A stretch of DNA of 10,506 nucleotides from Archaeoglobus sp. UBA234. GTDB lineage: Archaea; Halobacteriota; Archaeoglobi; Archaeoglobales; Archaeoglobaceae. Each line of letters begins with the position of its first letter. Position 1 is the first letter of the stretch. The notes beneath the pieces are model-generated. The model saw only the letters and a program-made list of their open reading frames with translations. It was not told the origin of the DNA and made no database searches. A program made the position numbers and the translations under genes. Shown piece by piece: positions 5,696-10,506 of this stretch. Where the stretch lies: contig DACH01000012.1 of the NCBI GenBank assembly GCA_002494625.1, forward strand, positions 1 through 10,506, written 5' to 3'.

Positions 5696-6868
5696 ATGAA
5701 GGCAGTAATCTTAGCAGCTGGGAAAGGGGAGAGGCTGCAACCCTTAACTGACTACAAACCAAAAGCGATGCTACCCATTTGCAATAAACCGCTCATTGAC
5801 TACCAGATTGAAATGCTGAGAAACCATGGAATAGATGAAATTGCTGTCGTTGTTGGTTACTTAGAGAAAAAGATAAGGGAGCATCTGAAGGATGAAGTGA
5901 GATTCTACAGGGATAAAAAGATTAAGGGAACCGCTTCAGCTGTCTATGCTGCAAAAGATTTCATAGATGATGAATTTATCTTGCTTTATGGCGATTTATT
6001 CATTGATGGATCGATTTCTGGGATTTCTGAGACTTCTGAGATTGCCGAGATTGGTGAGATCGTTAAAACCCCGAATTCAATGGCTGTTGTTAAGGTTAAG
6101 GATGTTTCAAGATATGGTGAAGTAATCTTTCAGGACGGAAGGCTGACTAACATCAAGGAAAAGGAAGGAAAAGGAGAAGGATTTGTAAATGCTGGCATTT
6201 ATCACTTTGATCCCTCAATCATGGATTTCATAGAGAGAACTGAAGAGAGTGAGAGGGGAGAATTTGAACTAACAGACTCGATAAAAATGTTCAATTCCGT
6301 TAGAGGGGTTAGGGTTATCCCACTCAATGGATACTGGAATGACATCGGCTACCCGTGGGATTTCCTTGATGTAAACATGTACATGCTCAACAAAATTGGC
6401 TTTTCAGTTGGTGAGAACACAGAAATATGGAGCAGCGCGACGATAAGAAAGCCTGCTGTAATTGGTAGTGATTGCGAAATAAAGAACTGTGTTGTTGAGA
6501 AGTCGATTATTGGGGACAGTTGTGTTGTTGGCGAGTTCTCTGTAGTGAAGAGAAGTGTTGTCATGGATAACTCCAATACACCCCATCTGAATTATGTAGC
6601 AGACTCTGTTATTGCTGAGGGATGCAACTTGGGAGCTGGAACCAAGATAGCAAACTTAAGGTTCGATGAAAGTAGCATTAAAATGACAGTTAAGGGAAAA
6701 CGAGTGGACAGTGGAAAGAGAAAACTCGGAGCCTTCATTGGCTATAATGTCAAAACAGGGATAAATGTTTCAATATATCCCGGCATAAAAATTGGGAGTG
6801 ATAGTTGGATTGAAGCTGAAGTTTTGGTTAAGAAAGATATTGAAAGGGGGAGTGTTGCAAGGTTATGA
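5696..6868 (+). CDS. GlmU-like sugar-1-P nucleotidyltransferase/acetyltransferase
   Basis: At 390 residues this matches the archaeal bifunctional type, such as Sulfolobus ST0452, which acetylates glucosamine-1-phosphate and couples it to UTP or dTTP. The N-terminal nucleotidyltransferase domain has LAAGKGERLQPLT (6-18), KPKAMLP (21-27), GTASAVYAA and YGDLF (about 98-102). The C-terminal half is a left-handed beta-helix with hexapeptide repeats (from about 240 to 385). It includes HLNYV (His297, Tyr300), matching the acetyltransferase active-site region, then IANLRFDE and GKRVDSGKRKLGAFIG. Start ATG 5696 has GGAGG at 5685-5689. It overlaps the next gene by ATGA. With glmS upstream, UDP-GlcNAc supply is the likely role. 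An odd acidic tripeptide repeat (residues about 105-122) replaces the usual helix after YGDLF. Exact sugar specificity is not proven. Confidence 0.88.
   Translation: MKAVILAAGKGERLQPLTDYKPKAMLPICNKPLIDYQIEMLRNHGIDEIAVVVGYLEKKIREHLKDEVRFYRDKKIKGTASAVYAAKDFIDDEFILLYGDLFIDGSISGISETSEIAEIGEIVKTPNSMAVVKVKDVSRYGEVIFQDGRLTNIKEKEGKGEGFVNAGIYHFDPSIMDFIERTEESERGEFELTDSIKMFNSVRGVRVIPLNGYWNDIGYPWDFLDVNMYMLNKIGFSVGENTEIWSSATIRKPAVIGSDCEIKNCVVEKSIIGDSCVVGEFSVVKRSVVMDNSNTPHLNYVADSVIAEGCNLGAGTKIANLRFDESSIKMTVKGKRVDSGKRKLGAFIGYNVKTGINVSIYPGIKIGSDSWIEAEVLVKKDIERGSVARL
6008..6061 (+). repeat. 9-bp tandem repeat inside the GlmU-like gene
   Basis: Five consecutive 9-base units (6017-6061) have the pattern TCTGAGATT with one to three changes each, preceded by a weaker sixth unit at 6008-6016. 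They encode the tripeptides SGI, SET, SEI, AEI and GEI in frame. Changes in copy number would keep the frame. Confidence 0.85.
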
Positions 6869-7584
6869 TCTCGGTCATCCTTCCAGCCTATAATGAAGGG
6901 ACTAAGATTGGAGATGTGATAGAGGAAACCGTAAAGGCTTTGGATAACACTGCCAGTGATTGGGAGATAGTGGTTGTAGATGATGGCAGTGAGGACTCAA
7001 CACCTACAATAGTAAAGGAGTTTGCTGAAAATGATGGGAGAATAAAAGTATTCTCTTATGAAAAAAACAAGGGTAAGGGCTTTGCCTTAAAATACGGTTT
7101 TGAACATTCAAGAGGAGATATAGTAGTTTTCATGGATGCAGATTTGGATCTACATCCAAGGCAGATAAAAAAATTTATCGAGATTATGAACAAAGAGGGG
7201 GCTGACATCGTCATCGGTTCAAAGAGGCACCCTGAATCCACGGTTAGTTATCCTATCAAGAGGAGAGTTCTGAGTGATATTTACTTTTTAATGGTAAAAA
7301 TCTTATTTAACTTAAATGTCAAAGATACTCAGGTTGGTTTAAAGCTGTTCAGGAGGAAAGTACTCAGGGATGTTATGCCAAGAATTCTTGTTAAAAGGTA
7401 CGCATTCGATGTTGAAGTTCTGGCAAATGCTGTCAAAAGAGGTTACAAGATCGTTGAAGCTCCTGTGGAAATTACATTCAACTACGACAGCCGAATAAAC
7501 TGGAAAGCCATATGGAATATGTTTGTGGATACACTGGCAGTAGCATACAAGATGTACATCAAAAAATACTACGATAGGGTTTAA
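6865..7584 (+). CDS. Family 2 glycosyltransferase, dolichol-phosphate sugar synthase type
   Basis: This 239-residue GT-A enzyme probably moves a sugar from a nucleotide sugar onto a dolichyl or polyprenyl phosphate at the cytoplasmic membrane face. Motifs are SVILPAYNEG (3-12), VVVDDGSEDST (36-46), NKGKGFALKYGF (68-79), the metal-binding DAD (91-93), GSKRHPES (118-125), the conserved TQVGLKLFRR stretch and YAFDVEVLA. There is no transmembrane domain; the C-terminus is an amphipathic helix (MFVDTLAVAYKMYIKKY), as in single-domain DPM1-like synthases. The start overlaps the previous stop (ATGA at 6865-6868), so it is translationally coupled to the GlmU-like gene, and the next gene begins one base after its stop. 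Coupling suggests its donor is the nucleotide sugar made by the upstream gene, but mannose or glucose donors are equally possible from sequence. Confidence 0.9.
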   Translation: MISVILPAYNEGTKIGDVIEETVKALDNTASDWEIVVVDDGSEDSTPTIVKEFAENDGRIKVFSYEKNKGKGFALKYGFEHSRGDIVVFMDADLDLHPRQIKKFIEIMNKEGADIVIGSKRHPESTVSYPIKRRVLSDIYFLMVKILFNLNVKDTQVGLKLFRRKVLRDVMPRILVKRYAFDVEVLANAVKRGYKIVEAPVEITFNYDSRINWKAIWNMFVDTLAVAYKMYIKKYYDRV

Positions 7585-7585
7585 G

Positions 7586-8452
7586 ATGGTAGCGATTGGT
7601 GTTTTTGCGATAGAATTTGATCCGGATTTTCTCCTTAAGATGGGTTTTGAGAGTATAGTGTTCCCATTCGAGACACCTAAAAGCGTTTTGAGAGAGGCAG
7701 AGAAGGACTTTGAAGTCTTTGTGGAATTCAAACCTTTTGAAACCAATGGGAAATATTTTGTGGAGAATATATTTGGAGATAAAGCTGATTTAAAAGCTCT
7801 TGGCTGTCCATCAAATGAAGATCTGAGAGAGGAGAATGTCTCAAAGGTCGAGGACTTTGAACATGAAGTTATACTGGACTTTGTAAGGTTCTCCTCACCC
7901 TCAAATGGAGAATTCTTTTACTCCTGCTTCTGTGAGCATTGTAACGAGAAAGCTGATGAGCTTGGATTTGATTTAGAGAGCATACGAAGGGGTGTGAAGG
8001 ATTACCTAAAAACTGATGACGCAAACTTGCTTAAATCATGGTTTGATTTCAGAAAGAAAGTAATAGAGGACTACCTTGACTGGATTGATGTCAAAAGAGC
8101 TCTCTTTTTCACACCTTCTCTCAGCTTTTTAGTAGGTCAGAGTTACGAATTTAAGCTTAAATGTATTCATCCAATGGTTTATCCTGAGTCCATAGGTCCA
8201 GCATGCATAGAATACGAGCTATCTCACATGGCAGGTTCGCTGAAGGAAATTGTGTTAGGGAGGTTAGAAGGGAGGGGAGACGAGTTGATAGAAAAAGAGT
8301 TTGAAAAAGCTATGAAATCAAAAGCTAAAGTAGAGCCAATAATAATGATTTCAGATAATATACGGGAAAGGCTTGAAATGGTTAAGGCTGAAAGGATCTA
8401 CATTTTTGCATATTCGAGGGATAAGAGAGACCTGTTTGTTAAATTGATTTGA
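7586..8452 (+). CDS. Unknown TIM-barrel, glycoside-hydrolase-like protein
   Basis: This 288-residue protein belongs to no family I can name, but several segments look like a TIM-barrel glycoside hydrolase of the GHL/DUF4015 kind. These are GFESIVFPFE (20-29), a strand with VILDFVRFSSP (95-105) that matches the LDYIRFP-type motif, FYSCFCEHCNEKADELGFD (111-129), WFDFRKKVIEDYLDWI (152-167) and CIHPMVYPESIG (193-204), which resembles the SPMVYP strand end. Candidate catalytic acids are Asp98 and Glu201; Cys114, Cys116 and Cys119 form a tight cluster that could bind metal. There is no signal peptide, so it would act in the cytoplasm. The gene starts one base after the glycosyltransferase stop and is presumably co-transcribed. 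A role in trimming or recycling the cluster's own glycan is a guess from context. Confidence 0.75.
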   Translation: MVAIGVFAIEFDPDFLLKMGFESIVFPFETPKSVLREAEKDFEVFVEFKPFETNGKYFVENIFGDKADLKALGCPSNEDLREENVSKVEDFEHEVILDFVRFSSPSNGEFFYSCFCEHCNEKADELGFDLESIRRGVKDYLKTDDANLLKSWFDFRKKVIEDYLDWIDVKRALFFTPSLSFLVGQSYEFKLKCIHPMVYPESIGPACIEYELSHMAGSLKEIVLGRLEGRGDELIEKEFEKAMKSKAKVEPIIMISDNIRERLEMVKAERIYIFAYSRDKRDLFVKLI

Positions 8453-8737
8453 GAGTCCTTGGCTACAATGTGATTGTCTCCTCACACTATGATAAGCTAC
8501 GAAAGTCCTATCAGCCCTGTAATCCTTAGAGTATCTCGCAGGATTTTTAACGGACATAAAACTGCTGAAGCATATGTTGTCTGCTTTGAATTTTTCACGA
8601 GCATTGAATGTGTGTAAGAGAAGAATAATCTAATTCAAGAAAAAGATACCAATCGTTAAATAGTGTTAAGAATTAATATTCGACACTAAGTTTATATCAC
8701 AAAGTTTTTAGGCTTTACACTATTTAACACTAAAAAG
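8453..8737. other. Gene-poor stretch with short relic-like frames
   Basis: No convincing gene lies here. Directly after the TIM-barrel stop a short frame reads LRVLGYNVIVSSHYDKLRK, then stops at 8527-8529. Overlapping it, a 42-residue frame (8489-8617) starts MISYESPISP and contains FNGHKTAEAYVVCFEFF. Neither has a ribosome-binding site or a family I recognise. They may be pieces of one degraded gene. The second half (8650-8737) holds the inverted and direct repeats listed separately, with a possible TATA element TTTATATC (8691-8698). Confidence 0.4.
8655..8732. promoter_or_regulatory. Inverted repeat with four ACACTA boxes
   Basis: GTTAAATAGTGT (8655-8666) and ACACTATTTAAC (8717-8728) are exact 12-base inverted repeats, 50 bases apart. 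The core ACACTA occurs four times in 72 bases: as its complement at 8661-8666, and directly at 8683-8688, 8717-8722 and 8727-8732. A TATA-like TTTATATC lies between the arms (8691-8698). The arrangement fits a multi-site operator in front of the regulator gene that follows, which would be autoregulation. Terminal repeats of a small mobile element are the alternative; no target duplication was seen. Confidence 0.5.
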
Positions 8738-9194
8738 AGAGAGTCTGAAAGGGTTGAATTTAAAAGAGAGCTTACTAAGAACTCCACAAAGAAATATGTG
8801 CTTTAGCAAATGCGGAAAGGTGGTTATATACTTGTTGGTATCGATGATAAGGGCAACATTGCGGGATGTAATGCAAAAAGAAGTATAGATGTGCTTACGA
8901 GTCCAGTCTATCATTTCCCCACCAAGAATCAAAACTCACAGGTTTTCGGTTGAAGATAAGGAAATCCTGGTTATAAAAGTTGAAAAATCTGGCTCTCTGT
9001 GCTCTGTGGGTGGTACAGCATACATACGAATCGGAACTGGAATAAGACCCCTATCCATTCAGGAAATAATAACATTATCGACAGAACTTGGAACTGTAAA
9101 CTGGGATGAGGTGCCCCTCATAAGCATTGAGCACATCAATATGGATCATATTAAGTGGTTTTTTAAGACAAATGGAGAAGGCGAGAGGAAGTAA
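8738..9194 (+). pseudogene. AlbA_2 (schlafen-type) regulator, multiply frameshifted
   Basis: Stitching frames together restores an AlbA_2 domain as found in COG2865-type predicted regulators. The pieces are RESERVEFKRELTKNST (8738-8788), ICALANAE (about 8794-8817), GGYILVGIDDKGNIAGC (from 8819), then, from 8902 on, SIISPPRIKTHRFSV, EILVIKVEKS and AYIRIGTGIRPLS. Three single-base changes are needed: a loss near 8788-8793, an extra A in 8816-8818, and an extra base near 8897-8901. A TAA at 9192-9194 then stops the frame. The winged-helix segment at 9207-9389 continues in the same frame and was probably its C-terminal domain. In full-length relatives the N-terminal domain resembles a nuclease/nucleic-acid-binding module and the C-terminus binds DNA. 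No start codon is evident upstream. Not functional as it stands. Confidence 0.85.
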
Positions 9195-9206
9195 GATTTC
9201 AGAAGC

Positions 9207-9389
9207 ATGCTGGATGGAGTCGATGAAAACATTCTGAAAGTCCTCAGCACATCGAAGAAAAGCAGTGAAATAGCGAAGGAAATAGGAGTTTCAAAGCCTA
9301 CGGTGGTGGCACACTTAAAAAAGCTTGAGGGTTTAGGATTGGTTAAAAAAGAAGGGGGCAGACCACAAACAAAATACAGAATTGCTTAG
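9207..9389 (+). CDS. Winged-helix DNA-binding segment, likely detached C-terminus
   Basis: This 60-residue open frame begins at ATG 9207, four codons after the in-frame TAA that ends the AlbA_2 relic. It is a textbook ArsR/MarR-like winged helix: ENILKVLS (helix 1), SSEIAKEIGVS (helix 2), KPTVVAHLKKLEGLGLV (recognition helix), then the wing KKEGGRPQTKYRI. Because it lies in the same frame as the AlbA_2 remnant, it was probably that protein's C-terminal domain and was separated by the nonsense mutation. It could still be made as a small stand-alone DNA-binding protein: a GAGAGGAAG lies at 9182-9190, but its 16-base spacing from the ATG is poor for initiation. Fold call is firm; status as an independent gene is doubtful. 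Confidence 0.55.
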   Translation: MLDGVDENILKVLSTSKKSSEIAKEIGVSKPTVVAHLKKLEGLGLVKKEGGRPQTKYRIA

Positions 9390-9415
9390 TTTTGTTAACA
9401 GGCATGGGTATCACT

Positions 9416-9612
9416 ATGAATAATACTCTGGTTCAACTGGAAGGATATAAAAAATCCTGAGGCTGGAGGGGCTGAGGTTTATAGTCATAGGTTGCTATGA
9501 ATTTGATTAGAAAGAGTCTGACAACTCTGTTTAAATCCGAGAAATTGAGAGGTTGTAAAAAATAATCGTTGGGTTAAAAGTTGTTAGAGTTGGATTACTC
9601 AGTAAATTTATG
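9416..9612 (+). pseudogene. N-terminal relic of a GT4 glycosyltransferase
   Basis: Across shifted frames the text reads ILWFNWKDIKNPEAGGAEVY (9423-9482), then VAMNLIRKSLTTLF (9491-9532), GCKK, and finally VKVVRVG (from about 9574). This matches the start of GT4/GT-B glycosyltransferases, whose first beta-alpha unit has NPEAGGAE followed by a helix, a (V)TLFTS strand and a VKVVRVG strand. Frames change after the ATG 9416 and near 9483-9490, and an in-frame TAA follows GCKK. The HEVT segment expected before TLF seems shortened. The rest of the gene (about 300 residues) is missing: the next gene starts at 9626. It is therefore a truncated, decayed glycosyltransferase, again from the glycan theme of the locus. 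Confidence 0.75.
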
Positions 9613-9625
9613 GAGGTGTTTCTTG

Positions 9626-10506
9626 ATGAACATGAATTCTTCAGACATAACAATAAACTTTCCCAAAGTCTCTATAATTATTCCCTGCAAACATATCGAT
9701 AGCTATACCAAACAATGCATTCAGCATTGTAAAAACTTAGACTATCCAGACTTCGAAATAATAGTTTTACCAGATGAAAACGGTGAAAGGTTAGAAGATG
9801 TTAAAATCATATCTACCGGTAATGTTTCTCCGGGCAAAAAAAGAAATATAGGTGTTGAAAATTCTTCTGGAGAAATTTTAGCTTTCATAGACAACGATGC
9901 TTATCCGAAAAAGGATTGGCTCAAGAATGCTGTAAGATACTTCAACAATGACGAGATAGCGGCTGTAGGTGGACCAGGGATTACACCGGAAGAAGATAGC
10001 GATATGCAAAAGGTTAGTGGTTACATTTTATCTTCCTTCCTTGTTGGAAATTTGAGTAACAGGTTCAAAGAAAGTAAAGCCTACGAGTCAGACGATATTC
10101 ACTCTTGCAACTTTATTGCAAGGAAAGAGGTAGTAGAGAAAGTAAGATGGAATGAAAAATACTGGCCCGGAGAAGATACTTTAATGTGCTTGGGAATAAG
10201 GAGGCTTGGGATGAAGATGCTCGAAACACCAGATGTCGTTGTATATCATCATCGAAAACCTGTATTTATCCCTCATCTAAAACAAGTTTCACGCTTTGGT
10301 TTGCATCGAGGCTTTTTTGCAAAGAAATTCCCAGAGAATTCCCGAAGGTTTACATATTTCATTCCTTCCCTTTTAATCCTGTACTTCATAGCGGGTGGAG
10401 TTTTGTCAATTTTCAATCAAACAGTCAGAACTTTTTACATTGTGTCTTTGTTAGCATATTTAGTTTTGGCACTCATCGCTGCACTCACACGCAGGAGGTC
10501 GGGAGT
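9626..10506 (+). CDS. Membrane-anchored family 2 glycosyltransferase, 3' end outside
   Basis: The frame from ATG 9626 is open to the end of the window (293 residues seen). The start has a strong ribosome-binding site GGAGGTG (9612-9618); ATG 9632 is an alternative. The GT-A domain shows VSIIIPCKHID (from residue 15), FEIIVLPDENGE, SPGKKRNIGVENSSGE, the metal-binding DND (89-91) in AFIDNDAYPKKDWL, VGGPGITPEE, and the acceptor-side ED pair (183-184) in WPGEDTL. These match polymer-forming or N-glycan family 2 enzymes that carry a membrane tail. Two hydrophobic segments follow (about residues 244-259 and 267-287), so the active domain is cytoplasmic and tethered to the membrane. Donor and acceptor are unknown. 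It is intact as far as it goes, unlike the relics upstream of it. Confidence 0.88.
   Translation, partial: MNMNSSDITINFPKVSIIIPCKHIDSYTKQCIQHCKNLDYPDFEIIVLPDENGERLEDVKIISTGNVSPGKKRNIGVENSSGEILAFIDNDAYPKKDWLKNAVRYFNNDEIAAVGGPGITPEEDSDMQKVSGYILSSFLVGNLSNRFKESKAYESDDIHSCNFIARKEVVEKVRWNEKYWPGEDTLMCLGIRRLGMKMLETPDVVVYHHRKPVFIPHLKQVSRFGLHRGFFAKKFPENSRRFTYFIPSLLILYFIAGGVLSIFNQTVRTFYIVSLLAYLVLALIAALTRRRSG

Noticed and set aside
5481..5699. An intact 72-residue gene
   Set aside because: The first two thirds match the C-terminus of a large ATPase and the family's WKWLL ending lies in another frame; the last 20 residues are out-of-frame translation.
7339..7746. 135-residue minus-strand frame
   Set aside because: It is antisense to the glycosyltransferase and TIM-barrel genes, Ser/Asn/Ile-rich and motif-free.
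8489..8617. 42-residue frame starting MISYESPISP as a small gene
   Set aside because: It has no ribosome-binding site, no recognisable family, and overlaps another short frame; left as part of the relic-like stretch.

Overview
The window looks like chromosomal DNA from a hyperthermophilic euryarchaeon, probably Archaeoglobales (Archaeoglobus, Ferroglobus or Geoglobus type). The reasons are an A+T-leaning, lysine/glutamate/isoleucine-rich coding style, archaeal TATA-like boxes, a leaderless-looking toxin-antitoxin operon, a GlmU-like protein of the archaeal type and a dolichol-phosphate-type family 2 glycosyltransferase. The genus is inferred from family resemblance and is not proven by the sequence.

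Layout. 1-294 is the 3' end of a coiled-coil protein with 42-bp tandem repeats. 348-569 is a decayed duplicate of the 3' end of the membrane glycosyltransferase gene at 2141-3462. 749-1364 is a VapBC toxin-antitoxin pair. It is followed at 10 bp by a second toxin-antitoxin-like cassette: a small unknown ORF, a frameshifted toxin-like gene and a DUF2283 gene (1375-2049). 2141-3462 (minus strand) is a GT-C (family 39-like) glycosyltransferase broken by one frameshift that lies inside a perfect hairpin. 3610-5373 is glmS. 5481-5680 is the tail of an otherwise missing AAA ATPase gene. 5696-8452 is a compact three-gene cluster: a GlmU-like nucleotidyltransferase/acetyltransferase, a family 2 glycosyltransferase, and an unnamed TIM-barrel protein resembling a glycoside hydrolase. 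8453-9625 is a graveyard holding a multiply frameshifted AlbA_2 (schlafen-type) regulator, its winged-helix tail, and the start of a GT4 glycosyltransferase. From 9626 an intact membrane-anchored family 2 glycosyltransferase runs off the end.

How the genes work together. GlmS makes glucosamine-6-phosphate, and the GlmU-like enzyme can take glucosamine-1-phosphate to UDP-GlcNAc or a related nucleotide sugar. The mutase step between them is not encoded here. The glycosyltransferases would move sugars onto a lipid carrier or surface glycan, so this is a surface-glycan or N-glycan supply locus. The nucleotide-sugar genes are intact, while most of the accessory genes around them (glycosyltransferases, ATPase, regulator, toxin-like gene) are broken or duplicated. 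That contrast is the main message of the window.

I saw no tRNA, rRNA, CRISPR array or intact insertion sequence.
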